Notes under the pieces: model-generated
Told to the model about the DNA's origin: nothing
The model's input: only the letters and a program-made list of their open reading frames with translations
The model's database searches: none
Program-made: the position numbers and the translations under genes
In this document: piece after piece, positions 9,200-20,247 of the stretch
How positions within the stretch are numbered: position 1 is the stretch's first letter
Layout of the letters: each line of letters starts with the position of its first letter
Assembly: GCA_001796285.1 (NCBI GenBank)
Contig: MGMD01000010.1
Location: forward strand, 92,708 to 156,707
Direction of reading: 5' to 3'
DNA length: 64,000 nt
From: Chlamydiae bacterium RIFCSPLOWO2_12_FULL_45_20
GTDB taxonomy: Bacteria > Chlamydiota > Chlamydiia > Chlamydiales > SM23-39

Positions 9200-12100
9200 C
9201 TATCTCTTCTCCGGCTTGTGTGAGAAATGTGGGTGAGGTGTTTCTTGGTGATGAAAGAACAGCATGAGGGGCGAAGCAATGTACCATGAGGAAAGGGTTC
9301 CCAAAAAGACGCCAATCGACATAACTAAAGCGAAACTGAAGATAGAAGCACCGCCAAATACGACAAGAGCAACGAGAACGAGCAAGGTAGTACCAGAGGT
9401 GATGGTCGTACGGCTTAATGTTGCATTTAAAGCATGGTTAATCATCGAAGAGAGGGAGCGATTTTCTGAAAATTTCATCTCTTCACGGATTCGGTCAAAG
9501 ATAATAATCGTATCGTTCAGAGAGTAGCCAACGATGGTCATGATGGCCGCTACCGTGTTTAAATCAATTTGCACAGGGACGCCTACTGCATGAAGAATCC
9601 CTATAGCAGCTACTGTAATCAGTACATCGTGAATGACACAAAGGATAGAAGCGGTTGCGAACTTATACTCAAAGCGGAAGGCGAGGTAGATAAAAATACA
9701 CAAGCAGGCAAGGAGCAGTCCTAAGAGGGCGTTATTGCGCATACTGTCTGAGATTTGGCCGCTCATCGAGGTCCAGTTGGCTTCCATATTTTCCAATGAG
9801 TGTGTTGTCAAAAACATTTCCTGAGAAGAAAGTGCCGCCACTACCCAATCGGCTCTTGGGTTGGTTTGATGGTCATTTTCTCGTGGCATTTGGAAGAAGG
9901 GTTTTTCAGCCAGTTCCATACCGGTTCCAAATAGGATGCGCAGGTGATTGGAAGGGGTCAGTTCTCGAACCTGAAAATCTTGGGGATGAGCACCTGCAAG
10001 GAGGAGAGCGTTTTCCACGTTTTGTAGGTAGTTGCCTTCTGGGTTCTTTTGTAATTCGAGGTGTAGCGAGAAGCCACCGGTAAAGTCCATTCCAAAAATG
10101 GAAGAGCGCTTGATATAAACTAGAACGCTGCCAGACAGGATGATAACGCAAGCTGTAAGCATGGCCAGACGCCCATACTTTAAAAAGTCGATAGATTTTG
10201 CCCGGATCCAGTTTGCCATGGTGAGGCTTTTCCCCTGATTTCTTCTAGCCCAGCCGACAAAGTAGTAGCGGGTCATAAAGAGTGCAGAAAACATGGAGGA
10301 GGCGATTCCAATAATCAACGTTAGGGCAAAGCCTTTAATGGGTCCTGCGTCAAAGTTTAAAAGAATGAGGGCTGCAATGATGGTTGTGACATTCGAGTCG
10401 ACAATGGCGCTATAGGCCTTTTTATAGCTTGCTTGGATGGCTAAAGTGACGTTTTTAGATGTATTAAATTCTTCTTTAAAACGTTCAAAGACCAGCACGT
10501 TTGCATCGACAGCCATCCCCACTGTTAGGATCACTCCAGCGATTCCAGCCAAAGAGAGGGTAGCCCCAATATTTTGTAGCGTTGCCCAAAGAAAGAGGAG
10601 GTTAAACAGGAGGGCAATGGAAGCGATAAGGCCAGAAAAACGATAGTATGCCACCATGGATGCAATGACTAGAACCAGAGCGATTGCTGTGGCAACGATG
10701 CCTTGGGTACGGTCTTTGTGCCCCAATTCGGGACTGACGTTTTTCTCTGAGAGGATGTGTGGTGTGAAGGAAAGAGAGCCAGCTTTGAGATCGGAGACCA
10801 GAACCTCTACTTCTCTTTGGGAAAAATGGCCGCTGATGGAAGCGCTATCGCGGATGACGGCGTCAAGTGTAGGGGCGCTGATGACAGAACCATTGAGGAT
10901 AACGGCCATTCTCCATCCACGTCCTCTTGTGTATTCGTCTAAAGAAGAGCCTGCCACAGTTTCTTTAGAAAAGCGGGACGTCCAAGCTTGAAGGTCGTCT
11001 CTTGGGTTGCTTTTTTTCCCTTCTTTGCTCGTTGAAGCTCGCTTGACATCAAATGAGAGATAATTTCCTTTTTGTGGATCGTAATTCGACTGCACAGATC
11101 CCAACTGAGATCCTTCAAGGGTGTAATTGTTGAACACTAAGAGTAGGGGATGGGTCTGTCCGAACCACTGGCTGTTTGGTCGAAGAAGGGCTACTTTTGA
11201 ATGAGTGGTGTCCAGGGAACTGTCAATAGAGGGGTGTTCAGGAGGTGCTAATAAAAGCCCGTTGTCCAAGAGCGTTCTTGCAGTTTCAGAAATGCTTTGT
11301 CCATGAAGGTGCCGATAGGCAATCGCATGGACGCTTTCTGCGTCTTTTTGGTTTGTCACTACCGCTTCATTCCATACATCTCGTAGGAACGCTTGCGCTG
11401 CAGTGGCTAATGGAGAGTCGTAGGAAGAAAACTTTTCATTGACTATGTGAAAGTACATGGAGGAGGCTTTGATGAGCTCTGAGGCGCAAAGAGATTGTGA
11501 GCCAGGAAAATCGAGGACAATGGTATTGCCAAGCGTCCGAATAGACACTTCAGACACTCCCATTTTATTGACGCGGTTGTAGAGTTCGTTGATTCCTTGT
11601 TTTAAATCTGCTTCATTCTTTACTTGCTGATGGTTAGCGTTGCGAAGCTCAACTTGTACGGTTTTGCCGCCCGATAAATCAAGACCCCAACGGATAATTT
11701 TTCTCTCGTCTCCACGGTAGATCTTTTTCATGGAAAGCAGAAGGTTGTGCAAAAAAATATTTTTCGTTGGTCTCGGGGTAGTATAGTTTGTCCCCTCGTG
11801 GAGATTCACTTGTGCTGCGTTATATTCATCTCGCCACTTGATGAGATCATTGTGGATTTCGGTATCGATGCGGTTTTCTGTTAAAAGGCGGTGCTCGAGC
11901 GTGGAAAGCTCAAGGGAGGCATACTTTCGCGTCCCTTTTACTTCAAATTTTTCCCTTGTTGCGGCTAGAAGAGATTGGTAGAAATCTGCTTTTTCAAAGA
12001 TGATTTGTTGGTTTTGGCCTTGATGGGGGCGGTATCCGCTTTCTTCCAAAAGAGTAATAAGTGAACGAACATCAGAATGAAATTGTGTCGCAAAGTCTGA

Positions 12101-13444
12101 ATCGGGAGCTTGGGAGTAGGCTTTTTGGATCTGTTCCAGCCCATTTGCAGTTAAGAACAGCGATGGGTTAGTTTCTGTGGGCTGATGAATGACTAAGCTC
12201 AGCGCTTTTTCATCTGGAGAGAGGTTTTGGAACGTATGGGAGTTCACAATGGAAAGGCATTGAAGATCTTGATGCTTGGGTTGCCAGTTTGATTGAATAT
12301 GGTCGAAAATATGTTCCGCTTGCTTCTTTCCAAATTCCTCTAGATTGAATAGAAGAAATCCAGAAGCCTCGGGTAAGTTGTGAAGGGCGATTGTATAAAC
12401 ACCTTCGTGGAAAGTTACCGTCTCACCGGAAAGGCGGGCCACCTTTGCCAGTTCATTAATGAGCGGCTGCTGTAAAAGAGCGGGATTGACATCAGGGTGA
12501 AGAGACAATTGGATCTGAGATGTGTCAAGGTCGAGTACAATTTCTCTAAAAAACGGGTTTCGATCTCCAATTTCTAGCCGGCCAGATTTTTGTAGACCCT
12601 CTTTAATGTCGTCGAAAGAGAAGGGGTCTAGACCCCGAGAAAAAAGCGCTTCATGATTTTTGAGATAGGTTTCAGCTTTGATGAGAGCTGCTTCATTTGG
12701 GGCCTGTCCAGAGTGCTGTTTGAGGGAATCACGGGTCTCATCAAATGCACGGATCAGGGCTTTAATGGCCATCGGGCGATCTTTAAAATGGCCTTGCGTA
12801 AAACTTGCTAAAAAGCGATTTGCAACGCTTTTTTGGCTTTCAGGAAACTGCATGGCGGCATGAATTTGGAAGGCGATCGCCTGCAAAGAGCTAGGGTTCA
12901 AAGTGTATAGGGAAAAGGCTTGTTCGCTAGGTCCAGCAAGAGCAAAGGTGACCTGAGAGGCTCGATCGAGCAGGAAATCGTGGTAGAGCTTAGAGCCTTT
13001 TTTTGCGAAAGAAAAATGGTTTTTGCTGGAAGCGGCAGTGATTCTTTTTTGTACACGCACCTCTTTTAAACTTTCCTCCTGGGGAGCTAAGGTCAACTGA
13101 GCAGGAGCAAAGGGGATTAAGGAACCAGCCCTTGGGAGGAGTTTTCGGAATCTCGTAGCCTCTTCAGATTTGGCAAATGTGATGGTAAAATGGGATTCTT
13201 TTGACTGAATTTTTTCAGGCTTGACCCCGATCAAGGAGCAAAAAGATGCGATCCAATCCTTGGATTCCTCCTCTAGCTTGACAAGTCTTTTTTCAATAGA
13301 AGCTGCAATTTCTTGCGCCTGCGTCTCTTCAACGGGAGACTTTAAGGGTTTCCCGTAATAAAAAAGGGTGGGCAAAATGTTATAAATCGTAAGAGCAACG
13401 ACTGTGAGAATGAGGAACAGATGCCACTTCTTCTGCTTTTCCAT
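9200..13444 (-). CDS. secDF: SecDF fusion, preprotein translocase accessory subunit
   Basis: Proton-motive-force-driven accessory of the SecYEG channel, fused into one polypeptide of 1414 residues. The SecD half starts with a transmembrane helix (about 9-30), then an unusually long periplasmic region, the conserved GLDLSGG motif (about 586) and six-helix block ending in VDANVLVFERFKEE (about 985). The SecF half starts near residue 1095, with GMDFTGG (about 1120) and a second six-helix block ending LNDTIIIFDRIREE (about 1315). SecD-SecF fusion is known in Chlamydia (CT448) and some other bacteria. The extra N-terminal ~500 residues are a lineage-typical enlargement. Start chosen at the ATG 3 nt inside a TTG-started frame. 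Confidence 0.94.
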   Translation of the reverse strand: MEKQKKWHLFLILTVVALTIYNILPTLFYYGKPLKSPVEETQAQEIAASIEKRLVKLEEESKDWIASFCSLIGVKPEKIQSKESHFTITFAKSEEATRFRKLLPRAGSLIPFAPAQLTLAPQEESLKEVRVQKRITAASSKNHFSFAKKGSKLYHDFLLDRASQVTFALAGPSEQAFSLYTLNPSSLQAIAFQIHAAMQFPESQKSVANRFLASFTQGHFKDRPMAIKALIRAFDETRDSLKQHSGQAPNEAALIKAETYLKNHEALFSRGLDPFSFDDIKEGLQKSGRLEIGDRNPFFREIVLDLDTSQIQLSLHPDVNPALLQQPLINELAKVARLSGETVTFHEGVYTIALHNLPEASGFLLFNLEEFGKKQAEHIFDHIQSNWQPKHQDLQCLSIVNSHTFQNLSPDEKALSLVIHQPTETNPSLFLTANGLEQIQKAYSQAPDSDFATQFHSDVRSLITLLEESGYRPHQGQNQQIIFEKADFYQSLLAATREKFEVKGTRKYASLELSTLEHRLLTENRIDTEIHNDLIKWRDEYNAAQVNLHEGTNYTTPRPTKNIFLHNLLLSMKKIYRGDERKIIRWGLDLSGGKTVQVELRNANHQQVKNEADLKQGINELYNRVNKMGVSEVSIRTLGNTIVLDFPGSQSLCASELIKASSMYFHIVNEKFSSYDSPLATAAQAFLRDVWNEAVVTNQKDAESVHAIAYRHLHGQSISETARTLLDNGLLLAPPEHPSIDSSLDTTHSKVALLRPNSQWFGQTHPLLLVFNNYTLEGSQLGSVQSNYDPQKGNYLSFDVKRASTSKEGKKSNPRDDLQAWTSRFSKETVAGSSLDEYTRGRGWRMAVILNGSVISAPTLDAVIRDSASISGHFSQREVEVLVSDLKAGSLSFTPHILSEKNVSPELGHKDRTQGIVATAIALVLVIASMVAYYRFSGLIASIALLFNLLFLWATLQNIGATLSLAGIAGVILTVGMAVDANVLVFERFKEEFNTSKNVTLAIQASYKKAYSAIVDSNVTTIIAALILLNFDAGPIKGFALTLIIGIASSMFSALFMTRYYFVGWARRNQGKSLTMANWIRAKSIDFLKYGRLAMLTACVIILSGSVLVYIKRSSIFGMDFTGGFSLHLELQKNPEGNYLQNVENALLLAGAHPQDFQVRELTPSNHLRILFGTGMELAEKPFFQMPRENDHQTNPRADWVVAALSSQEMFLTTHSLENMEANWTSMSGQISDSMRNNALLGLLLACLCIFIYLAFRFEYKFATASILCVIHDVLITVAAIGILHAVGVPVQIDLNTVAAIMTIVGYSLNDTIIIFDRIREEMKFSENRSLSSMINHALNATLSRTTITSGTTLLVLVALVVFGGASIFSFALVMSIGVFLGTLSSWYIASPLMLFFHHQETPHPHFSHKPEKR

Positions 13445-13538
13445 CAAGGGTCTTTGGTTTTAATAAGAGGTAGAAAACGTATAGCAAAAAAGTCCTCTGG
13501 AGTCAACTTGATTTTCTTTTGCCTGCAGCATTAGGCAC

Positions 13539-15629
<2,091 letters not shown>

Positions 15630-15630
15630 T

Positions 15631-16470
15631 ATGTCTGACTTAAATCGCAGATTGATCTCAGGAACTATCATAGGGGTGCTTGTCACTTGTCTTATCATTT
15701 TTGCGCTACACCCTATTTTTCAATACGTTGTTGTAGTTTCTGTTGCAGCCATGGCGGGAGTGGCCATTTGGGAGTATGAGCAGTTCGTGAAAGCAAAAGG
15801 CTGGAAAATGACTACGCCTGCGCTCATTATTCTTTCTGTATGTGAGGTTCTAGCTTTTTTTTTCTTTGCGAAGGATGCTGTCTTTAAAGGACTTCCTATT
15901 GCTGTTTTTTTCGCTGGATTTCTTATTCTTTTTGCTATGCATTTTAGAGAAAAAGAGGGGGCGATTGTCAATTTAGCCGTATCTGCGTTCGGCCTTGCTT
16001 ATATCGCTGTTCCCGTGGGTATGATTCTCGGAATTCTTTACTTTCCTCACGATGATGGCCGTTTGTGGATTGCTTATCTGCTCGTTGTTACGAAAGTCAC
16101 TGACATGGGCGCTTATTTTGGGGGGAATCTTTGGGGAAAACGCCAGCTTGCTCCTCGTATCAGTCCCAAAAAGACTGTTGAAGGGGCCGTTTGCGGACTT
16201 GTATGCGCTGTTTTGGCAAGTTTTGTTTTTTATCTTGTCGGCGAATCTACTAGGTCTTTTGAATGGAGCGGTTTTACCTGGCTCTTTTTAGGGTTAACGC
16301 TCGGCATTGTCGGACAGCTTGGGGATCTTTCTGAGTCGCTTCTAAAACGAGATGCCCAGAAAAAAGATAGCAATGCTCTGCCTGGTCTAGGAGGTGTACT
16401 CGACTCCATTGATTCGATCATTTTCAATGCAACGATTATTTTTGTTTATTTGTACTATGTGAACTTATGA
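15631..16470 (+). CDS. cdsA: phosphatidate cytidylyltransferase
   Basis: Integral membrane enzyme converting phosphatidic acid and CTP to CDP-diacylglycerol, the branch point for phosphatidylethanolamine and phosphatidylglycerol. About eight hydrophobic segments span the 279 residues. The family signature is split between TDMGAYFGGNLWGKRQL with SPKKTVEG (about 160-185) and GDLSESLLKRDAQKKDS with LPGLGGVLDSIDS (about 230-263). It begins 1 nt after uppS and overlaps cmk-plsC by 4 nt, so a tight operon. Confidence 0.95.
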   Translation: MSDLNRRLISGTIIGVLVTCLIIFALHPIFQYVVVVSVAAMAGVAIWEYEQFVKAKGWKMTTPALIILSVCEVLAFFFFAKDAVFKGLPIAVFFAGFLILFAMHFREKEGAIVNLAVSAFGLAYIAVPVGMILGILYFPHDDGRLWIAYLLVVTKVTDMGAYFGGNLWGKRQLAPRISPKKTVEGAVCGLVCAVLASFVFYLVGESTRSFEWSGFTWLFLGLTLGIVGQLGDLSESLLKRDAQKKDSNALPGLGGVLDSIDSIIFNATIIFVYLYYVNL

Positions 16471-17780
16471 TTATCACTATCGACGGACCTTCAGGAACTG
16501 GGAAATCTACTGTAGCAAAAGGGATTGCAAAGCAGCTTAGCTATATGTTTTTTGACACTGGTGCCATGTATCGCTCTTTTGCTTGGCTTGTCATGAAAGA
16601 AGGCTTAGATCCTAAAGATCAAAACGCAGTGGAGGCAGCTCTTTTGAAGTTCCAGTTCGAGATGCAAAGAGATCAAAAACAATCGCGTATCTATTTTGTC
16701 AATGGAGAAGAGGTAACAGAAAAGATTCGTACGCAGCAAATTTCTTTGGCCGCTTCACAAGTAGCAGTTTACCCAAAGATCAGAGAGGCAATGGTCAAAA
16801 TACAAAGAAAATTTGGCCATTCTGTTGATGCTGTATTTGAGGGAAGAGACATGGGGACCGTCGTATTTCCAGAAGCAGACCTAAAAATCTTTCTTACCGC
16901 AAAGCCTGAGGTGCGCGCTGAGAGAAGGTACCAAGAGCTTAAAAGAAAGTTCCCAGATGTCTCGATCCATTTCGATGAGATTCTCAAGGAAATTCAAGAA
17001 AGGGATGATACCGATCAAACAAGGGCTGTTTCCCCTCTGAAAAAAGCAGAGGATGCTATTCTCATCGATACCTCTGATCTCACAGCTGCACAAGTCATCG
17101 ACAAGATCATTCGACTCTATAAGCCTCGTCAGAAATTCCCCAAGATGAAATGGTTTTATAAAATAGTGTATTGGTTAGCTCGATGGTTTTTTCAGTGTTT
17201 TTTTCGCCTTCGCATTTATGGCATTGAGCATTTCAGTCCAGGCGCTGCGGTCATTGTGGCGAATCACGCTTCCTTTATGGATCCGGCAGTTCTTTCGATT
17301 TCTTGCTTAGAGGAGGTCAGCTTTTTGGCAAAACAGTCTCTTTTTAAAGTTCCCTTGCTTGGGTTCATCATCCGGAAGTTAAACTCCTATCCTGTTGCCC
17401 AAGGTGCCTCTGATGCGGCCGTATTTCGCTTGATGATCGAGTTGCTTGGACAAGGAAAAAAACTGTTGCTATTCCCGGAGGGCCGGCGTTCTTCTGATGG
17501 ACAGTTATTGCCCTTGCAAAGAGGGTTGTCTTTCATTGTTCAAAAGGCGGGCTGCAGAGTGATTCCGGCTTACATCCAAGGAACGTTCGCAGCCTGGCCT
17601 CGCACGCGGAAATTCCCCAAACTTTTTGGGAAAATAACAGTAGTTTTTGGCTCCTCGATTGAGTATAAAGAGCTGGAGGACAAAACATCCTCTCGAGACC
17701 GGATTACAGAAAAGACAGCGTATTCCATTCGCAGGCTTAAAGAGTGGCTGGAAAGAGGCGCAATTGGCATCCCTCCTTGA
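16467..17780 (+). CDS. cmk-plsC: cytidylate kinase fused to 1-acyl-glycerol-3-phosphate acyltransferase
   Basis: One uninterrupted 437-residue frame holds two enzymes. Residues 1-215 are cytidylate kinase (P-loop GPSGTGKST at 6-14, then DTGAMYR and EGRDMGTVVFP), which phosphorylates CMP/dCMP. Residues about 225-437 are PlsC, with the catalytic NHASFMDP (HX4D, about 263-270) and FPEGRRSSDG (about 336), which acylates lysophosphatidic acid. The linker runs through KPRQKFPKMKWF into a hydrophobic helix (WFYKIVYWLARWFFQCFF), so the PlsC half is membrane-bound. In Chlamydia, cmk and plsC (CT452/CT453) are separate adjacent genes of about 216 residues each, so this looks like a stop-codon-loss fusion. 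The product order (CTP supply, then CDP-DAG via cdsA just upstream) makes functional sense. Confidence 0.93.
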   Translation: MIITIDGPSGTGKSTVAKGIAKQLSYMFFDTGAMYRSFAWLVMKEGLDPKDQNAVEAALLKFQFEMQRDQKQSRIYFVNGEEVTEKIRTQQISLAASQVAVYPKIREAMVKIQRKFGHSVDAVFEGRDMGTVVFPEADLKIFLTAKPEVRAERRYQELKRKFPDVSIHFDEILKEIQERDDTDQTRAVSPLKKAEDAILIDTSDLTAAQVIDKIIRLYKPRQKFPKMKWFYKIVYWLARWFFQCFFRLRIYGIEHFSPGAAVIVANHASFMDPAVLSISCLEEVSFLAKQSLFKVPLLGFIIRKLNSYPVAQGASDAAVFRLMIELLGQGKKLLLFPEGRRSSDGQLLPLQRGLSFIVQKAGCRVIPAYIQGTFAAWPRTRKFPKLFGKITVVFGSSIEYKELEDKTSSRDRITEKTAYSIRRLKEWLERGAIGIPP

Positions 17781-17793
17781 GATGTTTTGCCGT

Positions 17794-17837
17794 TTGGAAA
17801 AAAATACCCTAACCATTAAACTGGACAGCGTCCAGTT
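17794..17837 (+). promoter_or_regulatory. candidate trxA promoter with overlapping palindromic operator
   Basis: TTGGAA (17794-17799), 17-bp spacer, TAAACT (17817-17822) resembles a sigma-66 promoter. A perfect interrupted palindrome AACTGGAC-agc-GTCCAGTT (17819-17837) covers the -10 box and the expected start site, the place where a repressor would act. It is not followed by a T-run, so an operator is more likely than a terminator. Confidence 0.45.
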
Positions 17838-17863
17838 AAAATAGGGAAAAATGAGGTAAAAAA

Positions 17864-18187
17864 ATGGCAGGAGAGAGCATTCGCCAATTCACCGATAGCG
17901 AATTTCAAAATCAGATCCAATCGGGCCTTGTCCTTGTGGATTTTCACGCTCATTGGTGCGGCCCTTGTAGAACATTGGCTCCTGTGTTAGATCAAGTAGC
18001 CAAAGAGCTAAAAGGCAAGGCGGTCATTGGTAAGGTAGACATTGATAGCGAGCAAAAAACGGCGGCACACTTTCAGATTACCTCTGTGCCTACTATGATC
18101 CTGTTTAAAAATGGAAAAGAGGTGGGTAGATTGGTCGGTCTGCGTACCGCTGAGGCTATAAAAGAATTTATCCGTTCAGAAATGTGA
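17864..18187 (+). CDS. trxA: thioredoxin
   Basis: Cytoplasmic dithiol-disulfide oxidoreductase of 107 residues. The active-site WCGPC is at residues 31-35 and the cis-proline loop at SVPTM (about 76), with normal length. The Shine-Dalgarno GAGGT lies 7 nt before the ATG. Preceded by a palindrome-containing promoter region; 13 nt separate it from the next gene. Confidence 0.96.
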   Translation: MAGESIRQFTDSEFQNQIQSGLVLVDFHAHWCGPCRTLAPVLDQVAKELKGKAVIGKVDIDSEQKTAAHFQITSVPTMILFKNGKEVGRLVGLRTAEAIKEFIRSEM

Positions 18188-18200
18188 TGACAAACTCGAT

Positions 18201-18428
18201 ATGAGCCAGTTTCTAGGCATGACAATATTTTTAATTGTGGTGGCAGGTTTGCTTCTCCACGCGAGGGTGGAGCTCCCTTGGTACGCCAGTTGGATAGGAC
18301 AGCTGCCTGGCGATTTGATCATACGCAAGCAGACAATAACGATCTATGCGCCCCTCACTTCGTCCCTGTTAATTAGCTTGGTGGTATCCTTCCTGCTTTC
18401 CTTGGCCTTTGGCAAGAGGTCATCTTAA
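18201..18428 (+). CDS. DUF2905 small membrane protein
   Basis: A 75-residue protein with two hydrophobic segments (about 5-20 and 53-70). The central motif IGQLPGDLIIRKQTITIYAPLTSS is typical of the DUF2905 family, whose function is unknown. It follows trxA closely and its 3' end overlaps that of trmL by 9 nt. I do not recall this gene at the equivalent place in Chlamydia. Confidence 0.75.
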   Translation: MSQFLGMTIFLIVVAGLLLHARVELPWYASWIGQLPGDLIIRKQTITIYAPLTSSLLISLVVSFLLSLAFGKRSS

Positions 18429-18860
18429 ACAGTCTCTTAAGCCTTCATACAGAGCAATGCCCGCACAAGTGGCAAGATTTAGGCACCTAGCTCCTGATAA
18501 CATAGGAATTTTATAAAAGTGATCCGGATATTTTTCTAAAAATAGCTTGGGAAGACCTGATCTTTCTGAACCAAAAATCAGACACGATTCTTCTCTATAG
18601 GGCGCTTCGGTATAGCTTTTTTGTGCTTTACTAGAAAAAAAGAAAAAACTCTGCATCGTTTGCAAGAACGCTTCTAAATCGTCGATTTCTTGTATGTTGA
18701 CTTCTGACCAATAGTCAAGGCCTGCTCTTTTGAGATGCCTAGAATGGGTACTAAATCCTAAAGGGCGAACCAAGATAAGGTCTGTGCCAGTTACGGAACA
18801 GGTGCGGACAATATTCCCTGTATTTTGTGGAATTTCAGGTTGAAAAAGGATAATTTTCAT
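18420..18860 (-). CDS. trmL: tRNA (cytidine(34)-2'-O)-methyltransferase TrmL
   Basis: SPOUT-fold methyltransferase of 146 residues modifying the wobble base of leucine tRNAs. Motifs PEIPQNTGNIVRTC (9-22), LIFGSERSGLP (about 90-100) and LNLATCAGIALYEGL (about 127-141, the trefoil-knot SAM site) are present and complete. It corresponds to the spoU gene beside trxA in Chlamydia (CT540). A dispersed repeat abuts its start codon and forms its whole 5' flank. Confidence 0.92.
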   Translation of the reverse strand: MKIILFQPEIPQNTGNIVRTCSVTGTDLILVRPLGFSTHSRHLKRAGLDYWSEVNIQEIDDLEAFLQTMQSFFFFSSKAQKSYTEAPYREESCLIFGSERSGLPKLFLEKYPDHFYKIPMLSGARCLNLATCAGIALYEGLRDCLR

Positions 18861-18915
18861 TAGACCTCTTGCATCATTCAGGGTCTGTCGCTTTTCTGGT
18901 TCTTATGCAAGTCTA
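18861..18915. repeat. dispersed repeat copy between trmL and hisS
   Basis: Starts TAGACCTCTTGCATCATTC and contains GGGTCTG (18881-18887), pairing with the initial TAGACC. The right end ATGCAAGTCTA (18905-18915) is the inverse of TAGACTTGCAT, so the whole 55 bp has related inverted ends. It exactly fills the gap between the trmL start codon and the hisS stop codon. Confidence 0.65.
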
Positions 18916-20211
18916 TTATTTCTCGCCAATGGTATAAGATGCCCTCAATTTGTTGCACAGATTCTCAAAGGAAACTTCCTCTTGCACTCTTGATTCCAGA
19001 TCTTTCAGTTGTAATGTTTGTTTAGAAAGTTCTTCGCTCCCGATAATTGCCAAGAATTTTGTATGGAGACGGTTGGCGTTTTGCAGCGCTGACTGCACTT
19101 TTTGAGTATGGAATTCAATATCTGCTGGAATGGCTGCGCGCCGAAGCTGTGTGACAAGAGAAAAGGCTGTTTTTAATGCTTCTTCTCCCATGGGGAAAAA
19201 ATAAATAAGCGGTCGCTTTTCTGGAGGCAAAGAGGTGTCCTGTTTCAGCATTGTCTGGATGACTCTTTCTAGTCCTGTTGCAAAACCCACTGCAGGGAGG
19301 TCGGCCCCTCCAAAGGTTTTGATCAGTCCGTCAAATCTACCGCCCGCACCGATCGTATTTTGCGCCCCAAGATCGTCTGCAAGGATTTCAAAGACGGTTT
19401 TTTGATAGTAATCGAGTCCGCGCACGATTTTATCGTCAATAACATAAGGAATTTCAATCCTTTCCAAAGCAGCGCATACCTTTTGAAAGTGCGTTGCCGA
19501 GGCTTCTCCAAGGTAATCTAAGATGGAGGGAGCTTTTTGCAGAATCTCTCGATCTTGTGGATTTTTAGAGTCCAAAATACGCAAAGGATTTTTTTCAAAG
19601 CGAGTTTGACTCTCTTCCGATAGCTTCGAGAAATGCGGCTCCAAGTAGGCTAAAAGCGCATTTTTGAAAGCTCCTCGCGATTCAAGATCTCCAACAGTGT
19701 TGATATGCACTCTAAGATTTTTCAGGCCAAGTTTTTGATAAAACTGCCAGAGAAGATCGATCACCTCGGCGTCTTGCTCGGGACAGCTATTTCCAATCGC
19801 TTCGACGCCAAACTGATGGTGCTGTCGATATCTGCCCGATTGAGGCCTTTCATAGCGAAACATCGGCCCAGTGTAAAACAATTTATGCACGGGCCCTAGG
19901 TTGGCTAGGCGATTTTCAATAAATGCGCGCATAACTGATGATGTCCCTTCGGGACGAAGCGTCATCAGCCTTCCCCCTTTGTCTTCAAAGGTGAACATTT
20001 CTTTGGTTACAATGTCCGAAGTAGTGCCCACTCCGCGATCAAAAAGTCCTGATGCCTCGTAGATGGGCGTGCGGATCTCTCGATAGCCAAATGCAAAGGA
20101 AACCTCCCGCAAAGCAGTTTCCACAAATTGCCACATTTCAGACAGACGCCACCGCTCTTCTGTGCCGTAAGGTATAATATCAAACGTCCCCTTCGGGATC
20201 TGGTATTTCAT
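18916..20211 (-). CDS. hisS: histidyl-tRNA synthetase
   Basis: Class II aminoacyl-tRNA synthetase charging tRNA-His; 431 residues from the ATG at 20211 (MKYQIPKGTFDI). Class II motif 2 (FRYERPQSGRYRQHHQFG), the histidine A loop (VRGLDYYQKTVFE) and motif 3 (GAGGRFDGL, AVGFATGLER) are in the expected order, followed by the anticodon-binding domain. An alternative TTG six codons upstream is unlikely because a strong promoter ends there. Chlamydial synteny: hisS beside uhpC and dnaE. Confidence 0.96.
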   Translation of the reverse strand: MKYQIPKGTFDIIPYGTEERWRLSEMWQFVETALREVSFAFGYREIRTPIYEASGLFDRGVGTTSDIVTKEMFTFEDKGGRLMTLRPEGTSSVMRAFIENRLANLGPVHKLFYTGPMFRYERPQSGRYRQHHQFGVEAIGNSCPEQDAEVIDLLWQFYQKLGLKNLRVHINTVGDLESRGAFKNALLAYLEPHFSKLSEESQTRFEKNPLRILDSKNPQDREILQKAPSILDYLGEASATHFQKVCAALERIEIPYVIDDKIVRGLDYYQKTVFEILADDLGAQNTIGAGGRFDGLIKTFGGADLPAVGFATGLERVIQTMLKQDTSLPPEKRPLIYFFPMGEEALKTAFSLVTQLRRAAIPADIEFHTQKVQSALQNANRLHTKFLAIIGSEELSKQTLQLKDLESRVQEEVSFENLCNKLRASYTIGEK

Positions 20212-20218
20212 CGGATCT

Positions 20219-20247
20219 ATTATAGGCAAACGATAAGACTATTGCAA
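20219..20247 (-). promoter_or_regulatory. hisS promoter, implying a near-leaderless mRNA
   Basis: On the minus strand TTGCAA (20247-20242), 17-bp spacer, TATAAT (20224-20219). Transcription would start about 20212-20213, only 1-2 nt before the hisS ATG, and no Shine-Dalgarno site is seen. Confidence 0.5.

Noticed and set aside
18420..18860. General SpoU (TrmH) rRNA methyltransferase
   Set aside because: The short single-domain form with PEIPQNTGNIVRTC is the TrmL subtype.
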